Made by a program: the position numbers and the translations under genes. Below the pieces are notes generated by a model. The model had not been told where the DNA came from. It saw only the letters and a program-made list of their open reading frames with translations, and did no database searches. 64,000 nt of DNA from Fratercula arctica (Eukaryota > Chordata > Aves > Charadriiformes > Alcidae): positions 5,950,100-6,014,099 of the forward strand of contig CANTUZ010000025.1 of the NCBI GenBank assembly GCA_947846985.1. Reading direction: 5' to 3'. This document shows, one piece after another, positions 25,086-36,912 of the stretch. The stretch's first letter is position 1, and each line of letters opens with the position of its first letter.

Positions 25086-26708
25086 GTCCCTTGTCAGGAC
25101 TTTTCTGCATCATGTCATTGGCTTGACCGGACTGTTGGCAGCACTGACCATGGTTTGGAGCGTGCAGAAGGCAATCTGTCCCAGGGAGAACAGGATATTG
25201 CACATCCGCACCTCACCCGGCAGAGGGCTCCCCTTCTAAGCTAATAAAAATCAGGCTTTATATCTGATTTAATGGAGAGCAAAATGCATTGTTAGCACCA
25301 TACCTAGCAATGCTGTATTCTTGGTTTAGATTTTGACAGTAGTGTATGCTTTATGTTTCTCAATATCTATTTAAAAGTATTTGGTAAAACTGAAATATGT
25401 ACAACATTATTAGAATTTTTTACAGATTAATGTGTGTGTGTATTTGTATGTAAGTATGTGTAACACACATGCAAGCCTTTTCAACCTGATCAGTTCTCTT
25501 CCTGCTTCATACATCTGTTTTTAGAAACAAATTGCTTTATAGATAGAACACCACTGTGAGTATGACTGCAGAAAGTCGTAGGCTGCTAACTTTCTGCAAA
25601 TACAAATCTATAGATTCAGTGGGCACCACTCAAAGTTTTGAAATTTAAATTTAAATAAAAGTTAAGATGGGGCAATTGTATGAAAATGCAGGTGTGTGCA
25701 TAACGGTGTCTTTTTTTGACAAGACACATAATTCCCTTCTGCAGGATGATTAGGAACTCATTTTTGCACAAAGCACTGGAATCCAAAAATAACTGGACTT
25801 GGGAACAAAGTCTTATCTTTTGTCTCTGTTTGGGTACCTGTTATTTTTAAAATGATAAACAATTAAGTGAACCCGTTTTGAGTTGTCTTATCTCCTTTGA
25901 GAATATGCTTCTGTATTGTGGCCTTCTTAAGCAAAAAGTGTTATCAACACCTTCTGTAATTTTAACAGTAAATAGGAGGCATATCAGTTACTGTCAGAAA
26001 TTGGATTTTTCCTCTTCTCCTGCTGTGTGCTGTCATTAGTTCAGAAATGTGGATTACTGTCTCCATTTGAAGTAGGCTGTACCTTTATGATTGTGCTGCT
26101 TTAGATTATATATAGAACTGACAATTGTTCAAGTAGGCAAAGGCTAAAACAAGAAAAGGTTATAGGTTATATTGTTATAGGTGAAGCTAATCAATAAACT
26201 GTAAAACATCAAAAATGTTCTGCGGATATTTGGGATTTCATTATGAGGTACAAGTGGGTTTGGTATTTTGTAGCATAGGAGGATTTTGGCAGGTTTCATA
26301 TTTAACATTTTGGATTTTTTTTGGTAAGTTTGTAGACTGAGACAGTATCAAAGTGAACATTTCTATCATTTCAAGCACCAGAGACTTATTATGGTTTAGT
26401 TAAAGGAAACAAATACATGAATCCCACTAAAGCAAATTTATTAGGAATTCTGGGACAATTCACTGAGTGGTTTTCAATGATTATTTACTGTCCTGACCAC
26501 TGAGGAAATTCACACATTGCAAATTGATAAAGTAATGAAGTTCAGAGAAATCTTGGAAAACTTTTGACTAAATGAAGATATGAATTTATTCTTCCCCTGA
26601 GATGCAAAGGGAAGACCCATTTCTATTAGAGTTGCGCACACAACCAAAAGAGTAAGAACCATGGAGTTTTCTCATAATAGCTGTTTTAGAGATACATGTG
26701 TTTTAATT
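25086..26708. other. No gene recognised
   Basis: AT-rich DNA with a short TG/TATG repeat at 25430-25462. Confidence 0.45.
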
Positions 26709-27760
26709 AGAATCATAGAATCATAGAATGTGTTGGGTTGGAAGGGACATTTAAAGGTCATCTAGTCCAACCCCCCTGCAGTAAGCAGGGACTTCTTCAA
26801 CTAGATCAGATTGCTCAGACCCTCATCAAGCCTGGCCTTGAATGTCTCCAGGGATGGGGTCTCCACCACCTCTCTGGGCAACCTGTTCCAGTGTCTCACC
26901 GCCCTCATTGTAAAGAACTTCTTCCTAATGTCTAATCTAAACCTACCCTGCTCCAGTTTAAAACCATTGCCCCTCGTCCTGTCGCTACATGCCCTTGCAA
27001 ACAGCCCCTTCCCAGCTTTCTTGTAGGTCCCCTTCAGGTACTGGAAGGCCGCTATAAGGTCTCCCCGGAGCCTTCTCTTCTCCAGGCTGAACAACCCCAA
27101 CTCTCTCAGCCTGTCCTCATAGGAGAGGTGCTCCAGCCCTCTGATCATCTTCGTGGCCCTCCTCTGGACCCGCTCCAACAGGTCCATGTCCTTCTTGTGC
27201 TGAGGGCTCCAGAGCTGGATGCAGTACTCCAGGTGGGGTCTCATGAGAGCAGAGTAGAGGGGCAGAATCACCTCTCTCAATCTGCTGGCCACAGTTCTTT
27301 TGATGCAGCCCAGGAGGCGATTGGCCTTCTGGGCTGCAAGCGCACATTGTTGGCTCATGTCCAGCTTTTCATCCACCAGTACCCCCAAGTCCTTTTCCGC
27401 AGGGCTGCTCTCTATCACGACATCCCCCAGCCTGTATCGATAATGAGGATTGTGCCGACCCAAGTGTAGGACCTTGCACTTGGCCTTGTTGAACTTCACG
27501 AGGTTTGCTCGGGCCCACCTCTCTAGCTTGTCCAGGTCCCTCTGGATGACATCCCGTCCCTCTGGCACATTGGCCACACCACTCAGCTTGGTGTCATTGG
27601 CAAACTTGCTGAGGGTGCACTTGATCCCACTGTCTAAATCATTGATGAAGATGTTGAACAGTACTGGTCCCAGTACAGATCCCTGAGGGACACCACTTGT
27701 CACCCCTCTCCATGTGGACATCGAGCCATTGACCACCACCCTCTGGATGTGAAGGTGGCA
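26709..27760 (-). mobile_element. CR1 LINE with a 312-residue open frame
   Basis: The longest CR1 reading frame in the window (26801-27739, -). It includes part of the reverse transcriptase ([20 protein letters not shown]), the thumb-like region and the conserved C-terminus ([13 protein letters not shown]), then 3' UTR and ATTCTATG repeats. It lacks the FADD-type catalytic box in standard form (FANDTKL is seen), so it is not an active element. 5' truncated. Confidence 0.95.
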
Positions 27761-30700
27761 GACAGGTTTGAAAACATGCTGGGCTATATCCTCCTTGGAG
27801 CTGTAATGCTGGACTCCGTGCAGAGGAACACAGATGAGCAGTAATGCTGGGATACTGCCGGCTTCTCTGTGTGCTCCAGGGCAAAACCTGACGCTGCCTC
27901 AGGCCTGACTTATCAGTGCCTTCAAATAGCCTCTCTATGTGAAATATGGAGACCTGTCTTTGGGGGAATAATTTGGTCTCTTACCAGCCATGTGATCAGC
28001 TGAAAAGACATGGATGAAGAAGATGCTGCTGTTTTTCCCAGGTGAAATCAGTTTGTTAGTCACCACATCTGTATTTCCTTTCTTATCCAGGGGAAATTTA
28101 TGGAACAACACAGGGTGGGATATTGTGACAATAAAACTAAGATAGGAATGACTTCAGTCAAATTACTTCCCAGTCACACTGAGCTCTACCTCAGGGCAGG
28201 AGAGCTGTGTGAAATTCCCCATGCATCTACTACGTGGAAAATTCAAGAAGGTGGCAGGCCCTACGATATTTTTTGGATGCAGCAGTACGTGCATACATAC
28301 CTCAGTTAAACCAAACTTTTCAGTGGAGAATGCTCTGCAGGCTGCACGAGGAATTTCCCTGTCCAGTGAAATGGAAGATCTGGCCTTGCAGAGCCTCAGC
28401 GGCTTCAGCAGATGCAGTAACATGTAGGAACAGGGTCTAAGACAGGAACATTTTTGGGATAAGCTTCAAGAGACTTGAGATGAAAGAGGAGAAGCTGTTA
28501 TGCAAACAGCTGTTGCTCTACTGATAACAAGCAATGTAAACAAGAAAGCCATGGACTGTCAAACAACCCATGAGTACTAGGAGTCCTCAGGATATGTGAA
28601 TAAGATCCTCAGAATGGGTTCACAGTATTGCACCCATTTATGGTAGGCACTGTAGGTTTCTGGACAAGAGAACAATCCTCCTAGGTGAAGACAGACTGAC
28701 CTAGCAGGTGAATAAATGTGTACAACAACCCTCCTGCAGGGCTGTAAGTATTTCAGAGGGGAAGAGAGGATAAACTGACTTAAAAAAAAAAAGCCGACTG
28801 GTGTACAAAGCCATGCAATTAAATTATGTTGATGTTCCAAAATGTCTTGATCTTTGTTACCAATACCAGTGTTACTAAAACTGAAATCTTATCACGGTCT
28901 GTCTATTTACCACAGTAATCTTGGCAGGCACAGACAAGCAAGGCCTTGTCCCCAGTTGTCCAGTGGAGAAAATGCCTCTTATCTGGCTGGGCCACATGGG
29001 CTTCCAGCAGGGTGTGGCCGGAGGCTGGACTCAAGTTGTCTTTTATTAGTGCAAGTCACTTGCGTGCTCGTGCACTCTCCTGGCTGGCTGTGTGTGACAG
29101 CTCCCGGGTAATGCTGGTTCAAAACAGCTATTTTCAGAGGAGGGGAGCAGAGAGGAAGGGAAAGGGATTGCTATTATAGTCTTTGTAAGAACTTTTTCAC
29201 AAGAATCTTCATTTTGGTGTCACGTACAGAAGAGCACATCCTCTATTAGGATGCTCCTTTTACTGGGGAAGGTGGTTAGCTGTGGCAATTAAAAAACACA
29301 GGTTTTTCTCCCTTGTTTTTAGATCATCTATAGCAATGTGAATGCACGTGCTCCCTCAGCATGTCTATGCTGCAGACACTGTGACCACAGTACCTGCGGG
29401 CACACCTGGGCTCACCTGACATTTCTTAGATGAATACAACCAATAACGTGGCCTCAGGTCTGAAGACAAACTGACTAATTGAGAATGTATTCAGCATCTT
29501 AGCCAGGCTATGCCAATGAATAGTCCTCATTTCAAAATGCCACCCTCCCCCCATTTTTAAAATTCAGTTACCCCTTGAAAATGGTATAAAATTGGTGAAA
29601 AGCCTGAGAAATCCATGTCAATGCCTCAGTAAATAAGTAATCATGCTGCACGAGTGAAACAGACTGCTGTAGGATTTTCCAGAAAAGATACTCTGGAGCT
29701 TGGAAAGTGAGTCTACCGCAGCTCCATTACTGTGTCCCATCCTTATTGTACATATCTATGATTTCTAGATCAGATTTGCTGGGTTCATCTCCAGTCAAAA
29801 AACAAAGACTGGGGTCTTTTTGACTGTCTTCAAATGTTAGTATTCCAGCCACTGACAGAGGAAGCAGCTGAAGCAGGCCAAAGCTGCCCCCGCCCACACA
29901 CCTGGTTGTTTTCTGCGGCAACAGGGCTGCAAGGCAAAGCGGTGGCTAGCTTATGCCCTGATATGAAATCAGGATGCACCTCAGAAACTCAAAGAAAGCG
30001 CTCCCATATTTGGTAATACATATGTAGGCCTTGACTGATGCATGTCCATGCCCAATTCAACATGTATGTTTGCTTCTTTGAGCTATCATCTTCAAAGCTT
30101 TTTAGCTCACAAAAAGCATCAGCACAAGTTAGGCAGCTGGTTTCTTCTGATTTTAAATGTCAGCTCTACTCTCTACAGTCTTGAAGCTGAAATAGCTGAC
30201 TATAGGCTCTCCACAAGAAAAATAATGGGAACCTGTGGATATCAGTCCCAGCAGATACTTCACATTTGAAATCTCTCTACGCTTTCACCTCTGTAGCTTC
30301 TGAAGCAAACCTGGCTCTGGAGCTATGAGAACCATCTCCCACTGAGAGAGAGGGACCATGAGATCTGGAAAAAAAGTTTTTCTTCCAATATTTTCCTGAG
30401 CTACCAATTTTCAGTGGATCAATTTGCTGTGAGAGCTACTTGAATGCAAGGGGAAGGGTCAAGGCAGAGAAATATGACAAGATTGTTAATGACTAGCTTT
30501 TCTATTCGCATTGTCTTCTAAAACCTTGAATTTACTTATCTTTTTAATTTTGCTCTGAAGATCATTAAGGGCCAAATTTTTCAGCCCAACATCTTTATCA
30601 ATTTAAAGTTATTGGTGTATTTGTTAGCACTGATGCATTTGATAATCCATGGCTACATTCCTGTGTCAGATAAATGGCCCACTCAGCAACAAGATGTTGT

Positions 30701-31777
30701 CATTCTCTATTCTTTCCTAGGAATTAATCTAGTCATGGACCTTGAAAGAGACTAGGAATGTAAGGCTCAGCATGCATGTACTAGAGTTGATCAAGAATAG
30801 TTCTGCAAGGACAATTCTCATTAAAAAAAACCCACTTGTTTGATATGAAACCCTCACAAGGGTTATGGATTCAGCAGAACTTTTTCAATGTTCAAAATGA
30901 AAAGCAAGACTCCATTTTCCATCTAATATAGCCTGTTTGCCAACAGTGACCATGCTAGTAGTCACTTAGTATACGTGAGGTCTAGGAGAGTCTCCTAGGT
31001 GAGAAGGTGAGAAGTGGCTGAAGTCAGAGATAAGACATCCTAGGTGAATGCTTTTCCCACCAGACTAAAGAGTTAGCTTCACTCCACTGGTAGTTTTACT
31101 CCAAACAGTGCCCAGTCATTATGGCACTCACCAGAGACAAGGGAAGACTGAATTCACATCCCTCCTTCAATGGTTAGTTCACGTATACAGCAAGAAGCCT
31201 CAAGCTTCTTGAAAACTAAGCAGTCTTAGGCTGAGATAGGTAATCTTATAGCTATAAAGATGGTGTTGTTTTTCTCTAAGCAGTCTGATTTCTTGGTTCT
31301 TTACTGAGTATTGCAGTTCAAGAAGTGACATCTAGATCAGAACTACTTTTAGATCAATATTCACATTTCAAGGCCTAATTGGTCTGTGATGTGAGTCTGG
31401 CTTTGGATTCTAAAGAAAGGACTCTAAAGAGTGGGAGGTTTTTCAGCCGTGAGAAACCATCTCATGCAACTGTAGAAATCACATACCTTCTGCTTTGAAC
31501 AGATATAACTTAAAAACAGAATAGGAAACCAAACCCAATCAGAACTAAGGTGACACAGAAAACAGACTGGACCGGTATTTTCATAACTGTACTTTATCCA
31601 CATCAAATCAAAGGAATTTTAGATCCTCAATTTTGGTTTGTCTCATTTTTACTGAAAAGCTCAATACTGCCAAGTCTTTTGGATCAGAAACATGATCATT
31701 TAAACACAGCAGTAACTAAAAGGCCAGTGAATGTCTAAGAAGCTTTTAGGGCTCTAAAAATGTACCGCAGCATAATG
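27761..31777. other. No gene recognised
   Basis: Four kilobases without recognisable exons, RNA genes or transposon ends. Several short open frames exist but none has recognisable protein features. Confidence 0.4.
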
Positions 31778-32360
31778 TGCTGGGTTGACCTTGGCTGGAC
31801 GCCAGGTGCCCACCAAGCTACTCTATCACTTCCCTCCTCAGCAGGACAGGAAGGGAGAAAATAAGATGGAAAAAAAAACACCTCATGGGTCAAGATAAAG
31901 GCAGTTTAATAAAGAAAAAGCAAAGGCTGGGCGTGGAAGCAAAGGAAAACAAAAGATTTATTTCCTACTTCCCATCAGCAGGCAATGTCCAGCCACTTCC
32001 TGGGAAATAGAGCTTCAGTATGTATAGTGGTTGCTCTGGAAGACAAACGCCTTAATAATGAATGCCCTCACTCCTCCTCCTTTCTCTTAGCTTTTATTGC
32101 TGAGCAGATGTCATATAGTATGGAATATCTCTTTGGTCAGTTTGGGTCAGCTGTCCTGGCTGTGTTCCCTCCCAACCTCTTATCCACCCCAGCCTACCGG
32201 TGAGGGGAAAATGTTGGAGAGACAGCCTTGATGCTGTGGGAGCACTGCTCAGCAGTAGCCAAAACACTGGTGTGTTATCAGCACCTTTCTATCTACCAAT
32301 ACAAAGCATAGCACTATGAGGGCTGCTATGGGGAAAATTAACTCCACCTCAGCCAGGCCA
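31778..32360 (-). mobile_element. LTR-F, solo LTR
   Basis: TGCTGGGTTGACCTTGGCTGG at one end and CCACCTCAGCCAGGCCA at the other. The AATAAAG-containing stretch near 31909 and the composition are those of avian LTRs. Orientation (-) follows from similarity of its right end to the 5' ends of LTR-E-type LTRs. No clear target duplication. Confidence 0.6.
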
Positions 32361-33291
32361 AATACACATAACTAACTGTTAACTTATTGGAAACTCCAAA
32401 TCAGAAAAGACCGTTGGGTTTTCTGTTTCAAAGCCCTTCACTCCAAACTACTCCAACCCCAGCACAAATTCATGTGAACTAGAAATGGACAAATATACAT
32501 GATGGGGCTGTGTGTGCCAAAAATCTCTTTAGGTTCACAGACTCCATCTAATCCCAGCACAAGAATATCCCTATAATCTGAATAATCAGAATAATCTGAA
32601 TTATCTTCAGTCCCTATAGATAGATTTGGCTGCTATTCAGATTACTATTTTTACTGTTAAATTAAAGTGATTAGCCCTGCCTACCTGACAAACTAAAGTG
32701 TTTTTAAAAGGTTTCTGCTTTCTTTACCAATGTTTTTAAATGTGAATGAACAGAAATCCCTGGACAGTCCTCCTATCCTTAAAGACATGCATTGTCTGGT
32801 AATGGAGAAAGTTTTCTCTTATCATTTGCATGGAAGCAGAATCAAAGTGCAAAAATCCTGAGTAGGTGATAGAATTACATAGATGATAGAATAGAATTAT
32901 AGGTGATAGAATTAATTAAAAAAAGTTCAGTGGAAGAAGAGTCATATTAAAACTTCACTGAAATAATACCTTTTGGAGGGTATCGGAGGAACAGCTGTTC
33001 AAATGCTGTTCAACCAACAAAATGGTGATCATATCCACTAGGCAATTTATTTGACAGCTTTTTCAATAATATATCTAGCACTGGTGATATTGCATTTGTA
33101 AGTGACAAAGTGTAAATTATCACTCATTTAATTTTGCTGACACAAGCTCTCATAGAGTGCTTTTGTACTAGTGTCATAGAAACCTGTTCCCCTTGTGTGC
33201 CTGAATGCATACATCCAGTGTATCTGAATGATATTTGCAATGGAAAATAGAACTTGTATTTCCCAATTAGAGAGCTTGACTATTCTTACAG
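32361..33291. other. No feature recognised
   Basis: No gene or repeat recognised. Confidence 0.45.
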
Positions 33292-34396
33292 ATGCCTGAG
33301 TTTCTTGAGCTCTTGAGGAGTATCAGGGAGTCTGAGAGAGACAGACTACTGGAACCAAACCCTACCTTCCCTGGGACAGGCCTGTCAGGCAGAAAGGATG
33401 CATGGTACGGAGGATTCCCTATCCTCTCTCCGCCTGGCTGAATGCTGTAATTTAAGGGATAGGGGGCAATGGCAACAAGTTCCTGGCCAGCACAGCAGGC
33501 GCGTCTCCTCCATGACTACTCCACCTTCCCAGGTGCCCTCGCATAATCGGTACGAGACTCTGCAAGTGTAACTGAGCAATGATGAGGATGATGGTTCATC
33601 TAGGTCTGAGGTGTCACCAAGGTTAAGTTGGTCTACACCTGCATCAAAACCACTTCCATAAAGAAAAAAAGATGGGTCACTGTCATAGGAGACTCTCTCC
33701 TGAGGGGAACAGAAGGCCCAATATGCAGACCAATCCCACTTAGGGAAGTCTGCTGCCTCCCCGGGACCCAGGTTAAAGATGTGATGGGGAAACTTCCTAC
33801 CCTGATATGGCCCTTGGATTATTATCCACTATTTATTTTTCAGGTATGCAGTGATGAAGTTGTGATAAGAAGTCCAAGGGCAATCAGAAGAGACTTCAGA
33901 ACCTTGGGACGTCTGGTTAAGCGATCGGGAGCACAATTAGTGTTCTCCTCTATCCCTCCAGTTGCAGGGAATGACGAGGGAAGAAACAGGAAGATCAATA
34001 CCTGGCTCCGAGACTGATGTCACTGGCAGAATTCTGTTTTTTTTGATCATGGGTTGGTCTACACGACACCAGGTCTGCTAGCAACAGATGGGGTACACCT
34101 GTCTCAAAGGGGGAAAAGGATCTTTGCGCAAGAGCTAGCAGGGCTCATTGGAAGAGCTTTAAACAAGAATTGAAGGGGGGAAGGGATGAAACCAGGCTTG
34201 CTAGAGATAAGCCATGGGACAGCACACCAATGTTTGAGGGACAGTGTGCTAGCGAGGTCCTTCGGTCTGCCATCTCAGTTGAGGTAGGGGATGGAGATCC
34301 ATGTGGCAGCAAAGTGAATGGGATCACCCGGACAAACCAGTTTCAGAGCACAAAAGGTGAGATGCGGGGAGTTGTCATTCGACTCAGCTCCATCTC
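33292..34396 (+). mobile_element. CR1 LINE 5' part: ORF1 with esterase-like domain
   Basis: A reading frame at 33628-34017 (VTVIGDSLLRGTEG, then SGAQLVFSSIPPV) is the GDSL/SGNH esterase-type domain of CR1 ORF1. The following DGVHLSQRGKRIFAQEL codons near 34090 complete that fold (catalytic D and H box). CR1 5' portions are rare because most copies are 5' truncated. The fragment is cut at 34397-34402 by insertion of the LTR-C provirus, and no clear CR1 continuation is seen after 49457. Confidence 0.8.
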
Positions 34397-34402
34397 ACCT
34401 TG

Positions 34403-35006
34403 TGCGTAAGGGATAATAGAGGATGGTCCAAGTGAGACATGAAGGAAAATTACTAGTTGAACCAAACCCAGTATACGTGCTGAGAAAAAGGACCTCTGTA
34501 CCGTTGCTGCAAAAACTATGTGCATATCCATGAGAACCTGACCTTCGAAGAAGATAACAAGAAGGGAGTACAACAATGTAGTTGCGTATCAGACAGCCGC
34601 TGTTAGCAAAGCTGGATCACGAGTCTGGTGAGGCTCGCTGCATGCGCTGGCCACGCATGCAGCAACTCTAGCCTGTACTTTTCCAATCAATCTGGTGCAG
34701 GATATAAGGGGGCTGTCTTGGGCCGGAGAGAGGGAGAGAGACATGAGTGCACTTTGAAGATACAGGGGATGCCCTGAACAAGCGCAGTGCCTTGCCTTCC
34801 CTCTACCATACCGATGTGGCTCCTCATTATCCTGCTGCTCCTCGACGGTGCTATGATCTATGGGTTGGTAGGACTCTCTGAAGTAACTTTTGGGACATTT
34901 GGGAACTGCTTAGCAAGGCTTCGCAATAAAGGAGAGTTAACCTTTTTTTTTCCTTTGTGTGGGTTCCGGTTTGTACATTGGAATCTTTAAAAAAGAACCA
35001 GTTACA
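34403..35006 (+). mobile_element. LTR-C, 5' LTR
   Basis: Starts TGCGTAAGGGATAATAG and ends AACCAGTTACA, with a TATA-type GATATAAGGGG near 34699 and GCAATAAAGG near 34924. It pairs with 48853-49452. A minus-strand fragment of the same LTR is embedded in ERVL copy 2 (52612-52835). Confidence 0.87.
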
Positions 35007-35010
35007 TAAT

Positions 35011-35028
35011 TGGCAACGAGGATGGGAT
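35011..35028 (+). promoter_or_regulatory. Primer-binding site, tRNA-Ser(GCT) type
   Basis: TGGCAACGAGGATGGGAT, four bases after the LTR end, complements the 3' end of vertebrate tRNA-Ser(GCT) with one mismatch (CG to CA, as in CpG decay). Confidence 0.65.
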
Positions 35029-35532
35029 TCCAATAATACAAACTGCTTACATACTTTTAACTTCAAATGTAAAGTATTTTAACTAAGTAGGACTCAAAAC
35101 TATATTCCTCACTGTACATTTACATTGTAATGGATAGAATGGAAGAAAAAATGGAATTATAGGATGTCATATAATACGGTTTAAAGAGCTGCATTTTAAA
35201 CTGTATATGATGATTGGTTTATACTAACAGGTGAAATATTGACATCTTAAGCTTCGAATACTACTTGTATTGTCAAAGTAGTCATTATTTAACATCATTT
35301 TTGTGAGATAATTATGTTTCTTTAGCTGTGGTAATATGCAAATAGCAAACTGGATGACAGCAAATGACTATGCAACGTTAAAAAAAAAAAAGAAAAGCCT
35401 AAAGCTAACATTTCCCACTTTAAAAAGAAATACAGTGGGAAGGGCCACGGGTCCAGAAAACAAAGTCACACTATGCTTTAAACAGAAATCTCACAGTCTG
35501 TGTTGCAAAATTATTACAGTAGAGATATGGAC

Positions 35533-35870
35533 AGGGCTTGCTCAGCAGAGTGCACAGCTGCGCCAACATCGCGCTGTCCCCCCACCAGTGAATAGTGGAT
35601 AGGGCTTGGTCAGTGGGGTGCACCGCTGCACCAAGATCACGCTGTCCCAAACCAGTTAACAGTGGATGGGGCTTGGTCAGTGGAGGGCACAGCTGCACCA
35701 AGATCGCGCTGTCCCCAAGCTGGTGAATAGTGGATAGGGCTTGGTTAGTGGGGTGCACAGCTGCACCAAGATCGCGCTGTCCCCCACACCAGTGAATAGT
35801 GAATGGGACTTGGTCAGTAGAGAGCATAGCTGCCAGAAGATTGTGCTGTCCCTGTATGGGGGTGGCCCAT
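35533..35870 (+). repeat. 68-bp tandem repeat in the proviral leader
   Basis: About five imperfect units of 67-69 bp, each with GGGCTTGGTCAGT, GCACAGCTGCACCAAGATCGCG and CTGTCCC. Unit spacing measured at the GGCTTG motif is 68, 67, 68 and 69. It lies between PBS and gag of the LTR-C provirus. Confidence 0.92.
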
Positions 35871-36102
35871 GGTCAGAGCATTGTCTCCCCGAGATAGAAG
35901 TGGTGTTTTGTATGTCTACTGTGTAAGTGTGTGTGGGCGCCAGCTCATACCTGCTGATCAGCATCTGTGCTACTGTTTGGTTTTTGTTGTGTGCAGTGTC
36001 GTCAGGTGACTCTGCTTGAGCAGGTGTTCTGCCCGGTGTGGTGCTGTTCTTGTACGCAACTAGGGCTGACACTCTGTCAAGTGAAGAGTTTGTATGTACA
36101 CA

Positions 36103-36356
36103 ATGTTTAGACGTAAGGACAAGGAGGAGGCGAGCGCACTCCAGGTAGATAGACCAGGGTAGACCATGGAGCCGCGGTGTACCTTATGGGATAAGGGGGA
36201 AACCTGCACTCATGTGGGGCCAGAACCCTGGGGGACCGTAGAACTGATGGAAGTCCTGAAATATTTGGGGGGGGGGGGTTCACCAGCTGACATGCTTACG
36301 CTCTAGGGAATGACTCGCCCATGCAGGGCGTATGGCTGGTTGTTTGCCTATAATAT
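36103..36356 (+). pseudogene. gag: gag 5' remnant of the LTR-C provirus
   Basis: An ATG at 36103 opens MFRRKDKEEASALQVDRPG and then hits TAG. A second short frame follows (MEPRCTLWDKGETC), ending at a G13 run (36261-36273). The position after the leader and the basic N-terminus suggest a Gag start, but no family motif is visible. The nested provirus interrupts it at 36356, and sequence resumes at 46144. Confidence 0.45.
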
Positions 36357-36897
36357 TGTTATAAATACTCCGAGTCCGTAAGGAGTTTAATAAATGTTTA
36401 TTAGATAAGAAAGCAAAAGCAGCGCTGGGCGGCCGGGGAGTCGCAGCTCCACAAAGGCTCGCAAATTCGAATGTCTCAAGCAACTCCTTTTATCTTCTCG
36501 GGGGTGGGTTTCAGCATCCTTAGTCTCCGCCAGGTGCCCCCCTATAGATTGCCGGGTCAGCTAACATATACAAGGATCTGCACCGAGACACAAGCTCAAC
36601 AAACAAATGGGCGTGAGAACGGCGTCACGGGCAGCCGCTCAAGGACATCAATCCTTCATGGCAACATTCCCCAGGTCTCATCCCTTCACCCAGATAAGGC
36701 AGTCATCCGTAGCAACAGCACATGGCAGTATATCATATCATGACATTTACTGCTAGTATAGCAATTAAGTCTTATCGCAAGACAGGATGTCCTGCTTCAC
36801 AGAGCAGGACACTTCCATTGCTTGTTTGGTGCAATAATTACCCTCCTTGTTCAGCTCTCCTGGTCATCAGCAAATTACCTGTTAGTCACCTATTGCA
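36357..36897 (-). mobile_element. Gammaretroviral 3' LTR
   Basis: Starts TGCAATAGGTGAC (36897) and ends TTTATAACA (36357) on -. TATA box GATAAAAGG near 36486-36494 and AATAAA at 36397-36402. Appears identical to 45599-46139. Confidence 0.95.
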
Positions 36898-36898
36898 A

Positions 36899-36912
36899 TT
36901 CCCCCTTTCTGT
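36899..36912 (-). promoter_or_regulatory. Polypurine tract
   Basis: AGAAAGGGGGAAT on -, directly before the 3' LTR, where plus-strand DNA synthesis is primed. Confidence 0.85.

Noticed and set aside
35533..35870. CRISPR-like array
   Set aside because: Contiguous imperfect tandem units without spacers, inside a vertebrate retroviral leader.
35471..36072. Two minus-strand frames with repeated HPTDQALSTIH-like units
   Set aside because: Produced by the 68-bp tandem repeat in noncoding leader; wrong strand for the provirus.
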